Source of the DNA: JBBQVS01 sp963792705
GTDB taxonomy: Bacteria > Chloroflexota > Ktedonobacteria > Ktedonobacterales > Ktedonobacteraceae
NCBI GenBank assembly: GCA_963792705.1
Contig: CAWBXD010000011.1
Span: 682,001 to 746,000 of the forward strand
DNA length: 64,000 nt
Reading direction: 5' to 3'
Of this stretch, positions 40,215 through 49,018 are shown one piece after another (position 1 is the first letter of the stretch; each line of letters begins with the position of its first letter). The notes beneath the pieces are model-generated. The model did not search any database. It worked only from the letters and a program-made list of their open reading frames with translations, and had not been told where the DNA came from. Both the position numbers and the translations under genes were made by a program.

Positions 40215-40761
40215 CAGAGTATTAAACCGTGCGGCGGTAGTGCAAGCTGCCGCCGCACTCATTGACACAATGGGGTTAGAGCAGGTCACTATGGCGGACC
40301 TCGCAGAACGCTTGGAGATACGAACACCTTCGCTCTATAACCATGTACAAGGCATGGAGGGCTTACGACGCGAACTAGCTTTGCTCGGCATATGCGAGAT
40401 CACTAAAAGAATGGGTCAAGCCATAATGGGAAGATCAGGAGATGACGCAATTATCGCTGTTGCCAACGCTTATCGCGCTTTCGTGAAAGAGCATCCAGGC
40501 TTGTATGCTGCAACACTACGCGCCCCTGCTCCTGATGATACCGAACTACAAAAGGCGGCACAGGAACTGATCGACATTTTCTTGAAAGTACTGTCTGCGT
40601 ATGATTTGCAAGAAGAGAATGCGATACACGCCATCCGCATACTACGGAGCACTATTCACGGCTTCACGACGTTAGAAATAGCAGGAGGATTTGAGCTTCC
40701 TATCGACCTCGACGAAACATTTCGTCGTCTCATACACATGTTTCTCATTAGCATCAAATAA
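40195..40761 (+). CDS. TetR/AcrR-family transcriptional regulator
   Basis: The 188-residue protein has the TetR helix-turn-helix near the N-terminus (AAAALIDTMGLEQVTMADLA followed by ERLEIRTPSLYNHVQG), with a TetR_C_33/WHG-type C-terminal domain (LIDIFLKVLSAY, TIHGFTTLEIAGGF). The start at 40195 is marked by AGGAGG 3-9 bases upstream and overlaps the hydrolase gene by 20 bases. It probably represses its own operon through the palindromes at 39372-39409. Confidence 0.92.
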   Translation: MPRKANSRVLNRAAVVQAAAALIDTMGLEQVTMADLAERLEIRTPSLYNHVQGMEGLRRELALLGICEITKRMGQAIMGRSGDDAIIAVANAYRAFVKEHPGLYAATLRAPAPDDTELQKAAQELIDIFLKVLSAYDLQEENAIHAIRILRSTIHGFTTLEIAGGFELPIDLDETFRRLIHMFLISIK

Positions 40762-40763
40762 AA

Positions 40764-40804
40764 AAGTGTGCCATGCGAACGTTAAGCGTTCGCATGGCAC
40801 ACTT
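40764..40804. terminator. Perfect palindrome (18-bp arms) between the TetR gene and groEL
   Basis: Arms 40764-40781 and 40787-40804 are exact reverse complements with loop TTAAG. It lies 3 bases after the TetR stop codon and about 20 bases beyond the groEL stop on the other strand. Confidence 0.7.
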
Positions 40805-40824
40805 GTTGCGGTTAAAAATGGAGC

Positions 40825-42453
40825 CTAGTACTCTGGCATCTGCGGCGCGGCGGCAGCGGCCTTCTCTGGCAAGTCGGTGATGAGAGCCTCGGTGGTGAGG
40901 ATCATCGCGGCAATGCTAGTGGCATTCTGCAAGGCAGAGCGTGTCACCTTCGCAGGATCAACGATACCGATTTCAACCATGTCAACAAAGGTGTCGTTGA
41001 GCACGTTGTAGCCAATGTTCTTGTTGTTGCCATGCTCCTTCTGAGCGCGGCGTACACCTTCGACAACAACGGAACCATCACGTCCACCATTGACAGCAAG
41101 CTGTCGAAGTGGCTCTTCGAGAGCGCGGCGCAGAATGAACGCACCAGTTGCGGCATCACCTGTCAGGTTCAAGCCATCGAGTGCCTCAATTGCATTGACC
41201 AGCGCAACACCACCACCTGGGACGATACCCTCTTCGACACCGGCTCGGGTGGCGGACAATGCATCTTCGACGCGGGTCTTGCGATACTTCAACTCAACTT
41301 CTGTGCCTGCACCAACCTTGATGAGGGCAACGCCACCGGACAACTTAGCAAGACGCTCCTGGAGTTTCTCGCGGTCGTAATCGCTGGTGGTATCTTCGAT
41401 CTGAGCCTTGATTTGACGGATACGACCCTGAATGTCTGCGCTCTCGCCATGACCTTCGACGACGGTTGTGTCGTCCTTGTGTGAGATGACCAGACGAGCG
41501 GAGCCAAGGTCTTCAAGGGTTGCGCTCTCAAGACGGCGGCCCATCTCTTCGCTGATGACGGTGCCACCAGTGAGAACGGCGATGTCCTGCAACATCTCTT
41601 TACGGCGATCACCAAAGCCAGGAGCCTTGACTGCGAGCACGTTGAGGATACCGCGCAATTTGTTGACAACCAATGTTGCCAACGCCTCGCCATCAACATC
41701 TTCTGCAATGATAACGATTTCGCGCTTGCCCTGCTGGACCATCTTCTCAACGACTGGCAGAATATCCTGAACCGCGCTAATCTTCTTGTCGGTGATCAGA
41801 ATGTATGGGTTTTCAATCGAGGCTTCCATCTTCTCGGTGTTAGTTGCGAAGTAGGGAGAGATGTAGCCCTTGTCGATCTGCATACCTTCGACATACTCAG
41901 TCTCGAAGTTGATGCCGCGTGACTCTTCAACGGTGATAACGCCGTCTTTACCAACACGGTCCATGACTTCGGCGATCAATTTACCAATCTGCTCGTCTGC
42001 TGCGGAGACGGTAGCAATCTGCGCGATCTCCTTCTGCCCATCGACAGGAATGGCAGATTTGCGGAGGTAGGCAACGACTGCTTCTGTGCCGCGATCAATA
42101 CCGTACTTCAACTGCATTGGGTTAGCACCGGCTGCGAGGTTTTTCAAGCCCTCGTTAACAATGGCTTGTGCAAGCACAGTTGCTGTGGTTGTGCCATCAC
42201 CAGCGACATCGTTGGTCTTGGTTGCGGCCTCTTTGAGGAGTTGAGCACCCATGTTCTCAAATGGGTCTTCAAGCTGAATTTCTTTGGCAACGGTCACACC
42301 ATCATGGGTAACGCTAGGTGCGCCGAACTTCTTGTCAAGGGCAACATTGCGACCCTTTGGTCCAAGTGTAGTCTTGACTGCGCCAGCGAGGATATCGATA
42401 CCACGTTTAAGGGCGCGACGGGCCTCTTCATCAAATACAAGTTGCTTTGCCAT
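40825..42453 (-). CDS. groEL: Chaperonin GroEL (60 kDa)
   Basis: The 542-residue protein begins MAKQLVFDEEARRALKRGID and has TLGPKGRNVALDKKFG, AGDGTTTATVLAQAI for ATP binding, and AAVEEGIV-type ARAGVEEGIVPGGGVAL near residue 415. It forms the double-ring folding chamber with GroES. The C-terminus is AAAAAPQMPEY, without the usual GGM tail. groES lies directly upstream with a 33-base gap. No CIRCE inverted repeat was found upstream of the pair, so HrcA control is not supported by the sequence. Confidence 0.98.
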   Translation of the reverse strand: MAKQLVFDEEARRALKRGIDILAGAVKTTLGPKGRNVALDKKFGAPSVTHDGVTVAKEIQLEDPFENMGAQLLKEAATKTNDVAGDGTTTATVLAQAIVNEGLKNLAAGANPMQLKYGIDRGTEAVVAYLRKSAIPVDGQKEIAQIATVSAADEQIGKLIAEVMDRVGKDGVITVEESRGINFETEYVEGMQIDKGYISPYFATNTEKMEASIENPYILITDKKISAVQDILPVVEKMVQQGKREIVIIAEDVDGEALATLVVNKLRGILNVLAVKAPGFGDRRKEMLQDIAVLTGGTVISEEMGRRLESATLEDLGSARLVISHKDDTTVVEGHGESADIQGRIRQIKAQIEDTTSDYDREKLQERLAKLSGGVALIKVGAGTEVELKYRKTRVEDALSATRAGVEEGIVPGGGVALVNAIEALDGLNLTGDAATGAFILRRALEEPLRQLAVNGGRDGSVVVEGVRRAQKEHGNNKNIGYNVLNDTFVDMVEIGIVDPAKVTRSALQNATSIAAMILTTEALITDLPEKAAAAAPQMPEY

Positions 42454-42486
42454 GTTTTATATATCTCCTTCGACAACTACCTACAC

Positions 42487-42777
42487 TTAGCTGAGTACAG
42501 CTAGAATGTCGTTTTCTTTCAATACAAGGTACTCTTCGTTGTCCAACTTGAACTCGGTACCACCATACTTGGCGAATAACACGCGGTCTCCCTCGTGTAC
42601 GTCAACTGGGGAACGGTCTCCATTGTCTAACAAACGTCCGCTACCAACAGCGATAACGGTGCCTTCCTGGGGCTTCTCTTTCGCTGTATCAGGAAGAACG
42701 ATGCCGCTCTTGGTGACTTCCTCTTTTGCCGCTGGCTTTACGACCACACGGTCGCCAACAGGACGAATCTTTGCCAT
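42487..42777 (-). CDS. groES: Co-chaperonin GroES (10 kDa)
   Basis: The 96-residue protein has the GroES signature IRPVGDRVVVKPAAKEEVTK, then SGIVLPDTAKEKPQEGTV, and ends VLKENDILAVLS. It caps the GroEL ring during folding. AAAGGAG precedes the ATG. It is the first gene of the groESL operon. A small Cys-rich gene lies about 40 bases upstream in the same direction. Confidence 0.98.
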   Translation of the reverse strand: MAKIRPVGDRVVVKPAAKEEVTKSGIVLPDTAKEKPQEGTVIAVGSGRLLDNGDRSPVDVHEGDRVLFAKYGGTEFKLDNEEYLVLKENDILAVLS

Positions 42778-42817
42778 GATGTGTACTCCTTTTCGTTATA
42801 TCCTTGAACAAACGGTT

Positions 42818-43084
42818 CTATTGTTCTTGCTCATGCCCACCCTCAATCTCGTAATGAATAACACCGGAGATATTGACGGAGCGATACAATGAGTAATCGC
42901 AAGTGCAGGGGCCACCACCAGCACAGCCTGTACAGCAATATGCCATATCCTGTATGACTGTAGCGGGCCAAAGGATTTCGATATCACAATTCGCGCATCG
43001 AACACGCGGCGTCTGCTCACGCGGAGCAAATTGTGCAGCATGTATATTTTCGCTATAGAAGAATGAGTTACGTTGTGCGTTCAT
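42818..43084 (-). CDS. Small Cys-rich metal-binding (metallothionein-like/zinc-ribbon) protein
   Basis: The 88-residue protein contains two Cys clusters: VRCANCDIEI and YCCTGCAGGGPCTCDYS, so eight Cys in total, suited to bind zinc or other thiophilic metals. The second cluster is typical of short bacterial metal-binding proteins related to metallothioneins. The start at 43084 is chosen because AAAGG lies at good distance; an ATG at 43141 has no ribosome site. It lies just upstream of groES and might respond to metal or protein-folding stress together with it. Confidence 0.7.
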   Translation of the reverse strand: MNAQRNSFFYSENIHAAQFAPREQTPRVRCANCDIEILWPATVIQDMAYCCTGCAGGGPCTCDYSLYRSVNISGVIHYEIEGGHEQEQ

Positions 43085-43272
43085 ATCCTTTTGCCTTTGG
43101 TGTTGCCCTGGCTCGTTAGCCTCTGTGTGTAAGTATGCCATGCTTTGTGTTAGAACGGCGTATGAGGAGTGTTAGAGGAGTGTTAGAATCCGTGCATCCT
43201 GCTCTTTTATTAAATGCGACAATAATGCTATAATGCCACAGAGAATCCAACAAAAAGAGGTATCCACCACAT

Positions 43273-43836
43273 ATGGCTTACATCACCACCGTAAACAAGC
43301 AAACGTATCGCGTTGATATAGGCGAAGAGGGCCAACAATCCATCACACTAGAGGGTATCGCACACGCTATCGACTGGCAACAGGTTGCGCCACTGAACGC
43401 GGATAGCAAGGGCGTTATCAGTGAAGGTGGACGCTATAGCCTTCTCATCGAGGGCAAATCATACGAGATATTTGCGCGCCGTATCACAAAGGCCGACTCA
43501 AAAGGCAGCGAAACCTACGAAATACATATTGCTGAGCAACGTTTCGAGGTCAGTGTCGAGGACGAACGCGCAAAGTTGCTTGCTGGCCTGGCACGTTCAA
43601 CCGCTACATCGGGTGAGGCGACCGTGCAAGCACCTATGCCTGGTCTCGTTATTGGCACACCACTAGAGCAAGGCGCAACAGTAGCGGCAGGTCAAACGGT
43701 TGCTGTCCTTGAGGCGATGAAGATGGAAAACGACCTCTCCTCACCCATCGCTGGTGTGATTAAAGAGATACGCGTCACCAAAGGGCAAACCGTCGATCAA
43801 GGCGAGGTGCTGGTTGTCATCACCGCTGGTGAGTAA
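43273..43836 (+). CDS. Biotin carboxyl carrier-domain protein
   Basis: The 187-residue protein ends in a biotinyl domain (about 118-187) with the biotin-accepting Lys in EAMKMEN and a preceding VQAPMPGLV. The N-terminal 110 residues form a beta-rich domain resembling the subunit-specific part of acyl-CoA carboxylase carriers. It carries biotin for carboxylation of a short acyl-CoA, most likely propionyl-CoA since methylmalonyl-CoA mutase follows. No biotin carboxylase or carboxyltransferase is in the window. The gene starts just after GTATCCACCACAT with a weak ribosome site AAAGAGG. Confidence 0.9.
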   Translation: MAYITTVNKQTYRVDIGEEGQQSITLEGIAHAIDWQQVAPLNADSKGVISEGGRYSLLIEGKSYEIFARRITKADSKGSETYEIHIAEQRFEVSVEDERAKLLAGLARSTATSGEATVQAPMPGLVIGTPLEQGATVAAGQTVAVLEAMKMENDLSSPIAGVIKEIRVTKGQTVDQGEVLVVITAGE

Positions 43837-43892
43837 GTCTTCTATTATCCGTATGTTATAATCCATATGAGGTATAAAGAAGGGAGCCATGT

Positions 43893-45560
43893 ATGGACCA
43901 GCCGGTAAGCAAGTCTGCCGCAGAGTGGCGTGAGACAACCGCGCGCGCTGCGAAAGAGAAAACGAAGGAACGCCAGGAAAAGTTCGTTACCAGCTCAAAC
44001 ATCGAAGTGCCAGGGGCCGCAACTGCCGAAGACCTGCACGATGTCGATATGCAAGCAAAGCTAGGCTATCCTGGCGAGTTCCCCTTCACGCGTGGTATTC
44101 ACCCTGGTATGTATCGTTCGCGTCTCTGGACAATGCGCCAATATGCTGGCTTTGGTACCGCCGAAGAGTCGAATAAACGCTATCACTATCTCTTAGCGCA
44201 AGGCACAACGGGCCTCTCGGTTGCCTTTGATCTGCCCACACAAATGGGCTATGATGCCGATCACCCATTAGCGGAGGGGGAAGTTGGCAAGGTTGGCGTG
44301 TCAATATCTAGCCTGGAAGATATGGAAACACTTCTACACGGTCTACCGCTTGATAAAATTAGTACCTCGATGACCATCAACGCCACTGCTAGTATTTTGC
44401 TTGCTCTCTATATTGCCGTTGCAAAAAAGCAAGGCATAGAGTCGCGCAAGCTCTCAGGGACCGTACAAAATGATATCCTCAAAGAGTATATCGCACGTGG
44501 CACCTATATCTATCCGCCAGAGCATTCAATGCGTATCATCACAGACATCTTTCGCTTCTGTGGTGAGCAAGTGCCGCGCTGGAATACCATCAGTATCAGT
44601 GGCTACCATATTCGAGAGGCGGGTTCAACGGCGGTTCAAGAGGTCGCGTTCACGCTCTCGAACGCGATAAGCTATGTGCAAGCCGCGCTTAGTGCGGGTC
44701 TGAATGTAGATCGTTTCGCAGGTCAACTCTCGTTCTTTTTTAATAGCCACAACAATCTTTTTGAAGAGGTCGCCAAGTTTCGTGCAGCACGTCGTATGTG
44801 GGCGCACATCATGAAAGAACGTTTTCAGGCACAGGACCCACGCTCAATGATGTTACGTTTTCATACGCAAACGGCAGGTTCAACGTTAACCGCGCAACAG
44901 CCGGATAACAATGTCGTCCGTACCGCGTATCAAGCCCTGGCAGCCGTTCTAGGTGGGACTCAATCACTGCATACTAACTCAAAAGACGAGGCACTCTCGC
45001 TTCCCACGGAAGAGTCAGCACGTGTGGCATTGCGTACACAGCAAATACTTGCGTTAGAGACGGGGGCTGCCGATACGGTTGACCCGCTCGCTGGCTCATA
45101 CTACGTAGAGTCATTGACTAACGAGATAGAGAAGCGCGCATGGGAATATATCGAGAAGATTGATGCGCTCGGCGGTAGTGTTCACGCTGTTGAGCGCGGT
45201 TTTATGCAGGCCGAGATCGAGCAAGCCGCTTATGACTACCAGATTGCCTTAGAGAACCAACAGGCGATTGTGGTTGGCGTCAATCGTTTTACCAGCGAGC
45301 AAGAGGTGCGACCGGAACTGTTGCGTATGGATATCGAGATGGGCAAACGACAGGCGGCGCGAGTTGCACAATTGCGTGCAAAACGCGATAATGAGTCTGT
45401 GCAACAGCGATTGCATGCTCTGGAACAAGGGGCTGCCGGAACAGAAAACCTGATGCCACTGATCATCGCGGCTGTAGAGGCATACGCGACTCTCGGTGAG
45501 ATCAGTGATGCAATGCGTCATGTTTTCGGTGAACAACACGAATTTCGTAGTGCTGAATAG
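43893..45560 (+). CDS. Methylmalonyl-CoA mutase large subunit (catalytic domain only)
   Basis: The 555-residue protein is the (beta/alpha)8 barrel of acyl-CoA mutases: YAGFGTAEESNKRYHYLLAQ, GTTGLSVAFDLPTQMGYD, SMTINATASILLALY, SGTVQNDILKEYIARGTYIY, and RFHTQTAGSTLTAQQPDNN. It lacks the C-terminal cobalamin-binding domain with DxHxxG, so it needs a separate B12-binding subunit, not found here. It isomerises methylmalonyl-CoA and succinyl-CoA. Together with the upstream biotin carrier it indicates propionate/odd-chain metabolism. AGGGAG precedes the ATG. Confidence 0.95.
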   Translation: MDQPVSKSAAEWRETTARAAKEKTKERQEKFVTSSNIEVPGAATAEDLHDVDMQAKLGYPGEFPFTRGIHPGMYRSRLWTMRQYAGFGTAEESNKRYHYLLAQGTTGLSVAFDLPTQMGYDADHPLAEGEVGKVGVSISSLEDMETLLHGLPLDKISTSMTINATASILLALYIAVAKKQGIESRKLSGTVQNDILKEYIARGTYIYPPEHSMRIITDIFRFCGEQVPRWNTISISGYHIREAGSTAVQEVAFTLSNAISYVQAALSAGLNVDRFAGQLSFFFNSHNNLFEEVAKFRAARRMWAHIMKERFQAQDPRSMMLRFHTQTAGSTLTAQQPDNNVVRTAYQALAAVLGGTQSLHTNSKDEALSLPTEESARVALRTQQILALETGAADTVDPLAGSYYVESLTNEIEKRAWEYIEKIDALGGSVHAVERGFMQAEIEQAAYDYQIALENQQAIVVGVNRFTSEQEVRPELLRMDIEMGKRQAARVAQLRAKRDNESVQQRLHALEQGAAGTENLMPLIIAAVEAYATLGEISDAMRHVFGEQHEFRSAE

Positions 45561-45572
45561 AGACAATGAGTT

Positions 45573-46493
45573 ATGAAACAATGGAGTTTAGACGAGGAGC
45601 CATCGGAGGTGTATCCTGGACGCGATGCCGAGCGCAGCATGTATGCTTTTACTGATACCAAACGTATGATTACAGGCAAAGCTATGGCTCCAATTGGCGT
45701 TTTTGACTCTGGCGCGGGCGGACTAACAATTTTGTCAGCGTTGCGTCAGGAATTGCCACAGGAGGATTACATTTACCTTGGTGATACCGTACACTGCCCC
45801 TACGGTGTTCGTAGCGATGCTGAGATAGCAGAACTAACGACGAATGCATGTCACTTCCTTCTTCAGCAGGGAGTCAAGCTTATTGTGATAGCCTGTAACA
45901 CAGCGTCACAAGCCGCGCTCAACGTGGTACGGTCGACCTTCGATGTTCCCTTTGTAGGTGTCGTGCCAGCGGTAAAGCCAGCAGCACGCGCAACAAAGCG
46001 TGGACGTATCGGTGTCGCGGCCACTAATCAAGCTGTCAAAGCCGCATACCTGCATCATTTAATCGAAGATTTTGCGGCAGGTGTTCAGGTGTATGCAGTT
46101 GGCTGCCCAGAGTTGGTGACACTGGTCGAGCATGGAGAACTGAATGGGCCTCTGGTCGAAGAGACGTTAGGACATGTATTGCAGCCTCTGCTTTCAAAGA
46201 ATATTGACGTGCTTGTGCTTGGCTGCACACACTTTCCAGCGATGCGTTCAGCAATTGAGCATGTTGCAGGTGCGAATGTTCTTGTTATTGATAGTGGAGC
46301 AGCCGTTGCACGTCGTACTCATGCAGTGCTAGACACCGAATCACTTGCTCGTCCTGCACACACAAATGTGAGTACGGGAACGCTCAATGTATGGTGTAGT
46401 GGTGATCCAGAGGCATTCAGCAGTGTTGCGAGCAAAGTCCTGGGTTATTCTGTTGTTGCTCAACACGTTTTCCTAAAGGAGCATCATGTCTGA
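45573..46493 (+). CDS. murI: Glutamate racemase
   Basis: The protein has the two catalytic Cys of MurI: the first in VIACNTASQAALNVVRS and the second in VLGCTHFPAM, plus IGVFDSGAGGLTILSALR and YLGDTVHCPYGVRS. It makes D-glutamate for peptidoglycan. The frame starts at 45573. The first 37 residues precede the family's normal start (MAPIGVFDSG at 45684) and look unrelated, so the real start may be 45684, although neither has a strong ribosome site. It overlaps the next gene by 8 bases. Confidence 0.93.
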   Translation: MKQWSLDEEPSEVYPGRDAERSMYAFTDTKRMITGKAMAPIGVFDSGAGGLTILSALRQELPQEDYIYLGDTVHCPYGVRSDAEIAELTTNACHFLLQQGVKLIVIACNTASQAALNVVRSTFDVPFVGVVPAVKPAARATKRGRIGVAATNQAVKAAYLHHLIEDFAAGVQVYAVGCPELVTLVEHGELNGPLVEETLGHVLQPLLSKNIDVLVLGCTHFPAMRSAIEHVAGANVLVIDSGAAVARRTHAVLDTESLARPAHTNVSTGTLNVWCSGDPEAFSSVASKVLGYSVVAQHVFLKEHHV

Positions 46494-47148
46494 TGATCTT
46501 GCTCTCGATGAGAGCACCCAATCCGCACCCATCCCTGTATCACCACAACATCCAACATCAAAATCTAGGCGTGTACGTGTTGCCCATTACGTCTCAAATA
46601 TCCTCTCACCAATAACAGTTTCGTTGCCTTTTGTATTGCTTGTCGCACTCTACCACGCTCAAAGTGTCTCAACAGCATTTCTTTATGCACTCCTCGTCCT
46701 TTTCTTTCTAAGTTTTGGTCCAACCATTTATATACTCGTTGGGGTACGCATAGGCAAATTTACCGACCCTGACGTGAGTATGCGTTCACAACGAACTGGT
46801 CCTTTTCTCTTTGGTATTGCCTCAGCCGCTCTCGGCCTTATAACACTTTTCTTTACACATGGTCCAAAGAATTTACAAACCCTACTTTTGATAACTATTG
46901 TGAGTGGTGTCGTGATGATGATTATCACGCTCTGGTGGAAGATTAGTATTCACGCCTCGTCATTAGCTGCCGCTGCCACACTCCTGACCGCGCTCTATGG
47001 AAACGCAATTCTTCCAGTCTTCGTGTTACTGATAGCAGTATGTTGGTCACGCGTTGTCCTACGACGTCACACGCTTGGTCAGGTTATCGCCGGTTCGCTC
47101 GTCAGTATCGCACTTACCTCGCTTATACTAGTGATACGCGGGCTATAG
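46486..47148 (+). CDS. PAP2-like membrane phosphatase family protein
   Basis: The 220-residue protein has five or six hydrophobic helices. Remnants of the PAP2 phosphatase signature are visible: MRSQRTGPF, KISIHAS in place of PSGH, and SRVVLRRHTLGQVIAGSL as the third motif with its His. The change in the second motif makes activity uncertain. A role in undecaprenyl- or phosphatidyl-phosphate turnover would fit. It overlaps murI, suggesting cell-wall involvement. A ribosome site AAGGAG precedes the ATG. Confidence 0.75.
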   Translation: MSDDLALDESTQSAPIPVSPQHPTSKSRRVRVAHYVSNILSPITVSLPFVLLVALYHAQSVSTAFLYALLVLFFLSFGPTIYILVGVRIGKFTDPDVSMRSQRTGPFLFGIASAALGLITLFFTHGPKNLQTLLLITIVSGVVMMIITLWWKISIHASSLAAAATLLTALYGNAILPVFVLLIAVCWSRVVLRRHTLGQVIAGSLVSIALTSLILVIRGL

Positions 47149-47173
47149 CGGCCTATGGATAGAGGAATAGAGA

Positions 47174-48649
47174 ATGCCTTCTGTTTTTGCTTTGATTTCC
47201 ATCCTTTTGAAGAAACATAGGGAGACCGCAAGAGTCTCTCCTACAAGTCATGGTTCACACAATGTGGGGGAGATTCTCGCGGTCTCTCTTGTTATGTTGC
47301 TTGTTCTAACGGGCTGCCAGTCCGCTTCTAGCTCGCAACCAGCGCAGGTTACACCTCTGGCGTTAACACCTAGCCCAACGACAAATAAGTCGTCGGTCTC
47401 CCAAAGTGGTACTGATTGGACGACCTATCACCGTGACAATACACGAGCCGGTTATGTTGCTACTATGCCAGATCCACAAAAGCTTACACAAGCATGGAAT
47501 ATGAAACTGGATGGGGCGGTTTATGGCGAACCGTTGGTTGTACATGGACATGTTCTTGTGGCAACCGAAAATGACACCCTCTACTCGCTCGATGCTCAAA
47601 CGGGACAGGTGGTATGGCACACGAATGTTGGCACACCAGTCGCACAATCAGATTTACCCTGTGGCGATATCTTTCCACTTGGTATCACTGGCACACCTGT
47701 TTATGATCCTGCAACGGGTCTTGTATTTGCTGTTGCTGAAATAACTGGCCCTACTCATATCCTGGTTGGGATGGATGCAACGAATGGTCAGGTAAAGGTA
47801 CGACGTATTATTGATCCATCAGGGATAGATATCGCACCACACCAAGAGCGCGCAGCTCTCGCGCTGCACGGCAACAAAGTTTATGTAGCGTTCGGTGGAC
47901 TTGCGGGCGATTGTGGCAACTATCACGGTTGGGTGGTTGGTAGTCAGACCAATGGTAGTGGTCCCTTACTTTCTTATCAAGTGCCAACACCACGTGAAGG
48001 CGGCATATGGGCACCTTCTGGACCCTCTATAGATGCGAAAGGAAACCTTTTTGTTGCCGTAGGGAATGGTGAAACAACACAAGGCAACTGGGATCATAGC
48101 GATTCTATTCTGCGCCTCTCGCCAACCCTTCAACTCGAAGATGGTTTTGCACCACAAAACTGGCAGCAAGAAAACTCCCAGGATTCCGATCTTGGCTCAA
48201 TGGGACCACTGTTGCTCCCGAATGGCTTGGTCTTCGCCGATGGTAAATCTGGCCTTGGCTATATCTTACATGCCAATGCACTTGGCGGTGTGAATGGACA
48301 AGCGCAAGTGCTAAGCATCTGTCAATCATTTGGAGGTGCAGCCACTAACGGCTCACAAGTCTTTGTTCCCTGCACCTCTGGACTGCGACAACTTACGTTG
48401 AACGCACAAGGCAAACTTACTGGTGGTTGGCAAGCGGCGAGTCAAATTACAGGTTCACCCGTTATCGGTGGTCATACCGTCTACAGTCTTAGTGGAGATG
48501 GTACGCTCAACGCTCTTGATAGCACAACTGGAAAGGTACGTACAAGCGTTGGAGTAGGGCAAGTATCGCGCTTCGCAACTCCTACCCTTTCCGCTAATCA
48601 TGTATATGTAGGAACCCTCGCCGGCATAACAGCTATCGTAGGGGCCTAA
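47174..48649 (+). CDS. PQQ-type beta-propeller repeat lipoprotein
   Basis: The 491-residue protein has a hydrophobic export segment ending in the lipobox LVLTGC (about residue 50), a Ser/Thr/Pro-rich spacer, and then a beta-propeller built of repeats of the type LYSLDAQTGQVVWHTNVGT. Each blade carries the AxDxxTGxxxW pattern of PQQ-dependent dehydrogenases. Residues for PQQ or metal binding are not clear, so it may be a structural or BamB-like scaffold rather than an enzyme. It is exported and lipid-anchored. Confidence 0.85.
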   Translation: MPSVFALISILLKKHRETARVSPTSHGSHNVGEILAVSLVMLLVLTGCQSASSSQPAQVTPLALTPSPTTNKSSVSQSGTDWTTYHRDNTRAGYVATMPDPQKLTQAWNMKLDGAVYGEPLVVHGHVLVATENDTLYSLDAQTGQVVWHTNVGTPVAQSDLPCGDIFPLGITGTPVYDPATGLVFAVAEITGPTHILVGMDATNGQVKVRRIIDPSGIDIAPHQERAALALHGNKVYVAFGGLAGDCGNYHGWVVGSQTNGSGPLLSYQVPTPREGGIWAPSGPSIDAKGNLFVAVGNGETTQGNWDHSDSILRLSPTLQLEDGFAPQNWQQENSQDSDLGSMGPLLLPNGLVFADGKSGLGYILHANALGGVNGQAQVLSICQSFGGAATNGSQVFVPCTSGLRQLTLNAQGKLTGGWQAASQITGSPVIGGHTVYSLSGDGTLNALDSTTGKVRTSVGVGQVSRFATPTLSANHVYVGTLAGITAIVGA

Positions 48650-48718
48650 CGCTATTATGGCGATGGATGTTGCCAACATGGATGTAATAGGTCCTGTTGA
48701 ACAGAAGAGGATGAATTT

Positions 48719-48787
48719 GTAGGGACCGATTTATGGCGTCCTCGTCGCAATCACCCGCCAACGAGGACGCGATAAATCGGTCCCTAC
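48719..48787. repeat. Family A repeat
   Basis: 69-bp copy with GATTTATGGCGTCCTCG at the left and CGAGGACGCGATAAATCGG at the right. The arms pair except where TATGGC faces GCGATA. It directly abuts a family B element, sharing the CTAC end, so the two lie in tandem. Confidence 0.9.
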
Positions 48788-48995
48788 TAGTCTACCAATC
48801 TTCGATTGATGAGTTCGTAGGGACCACATTGATGGCGTCCACTGCACGAGCGAAGCAATGTGCAGTCTTTAGATTGCACAAAGTAGTGCGCGAGATCATG
48901 TAAGGAAACAGTATAAATGCAACTCGCCCAATGAATTGGGCTTTGGACGTCATCAATGCGGTCCCTACGAATTCATCACATCAATGTTAGGGGAC
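48788..48995. repeat. Family B repeat with outer inverted repeats
   Basis: Core 48817-48968 (152 bp), with flanks TAGTCTACCAATCTTCGATT then GATGAGTTC at the left and GAATTCATCACATCAATGTT at the right. These flanks show that the full element carries longer terminal inverted repeats of about 40 bases. It lies between convergent PQQ-lipoprotein and aquaporin genes. No gene is seen in 48650-49018. Confidence 0.85.
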
Positions 48996-49018
48996 CACGA
49001 CGATAATGTGACAATATA

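Noticed and set aside
42778..43200. CIRCE/HrcA operator upstream of groES
   Set aside because: I looked for TTAGCACTC-N9-GAGTGCTAA and found no match on either strand.
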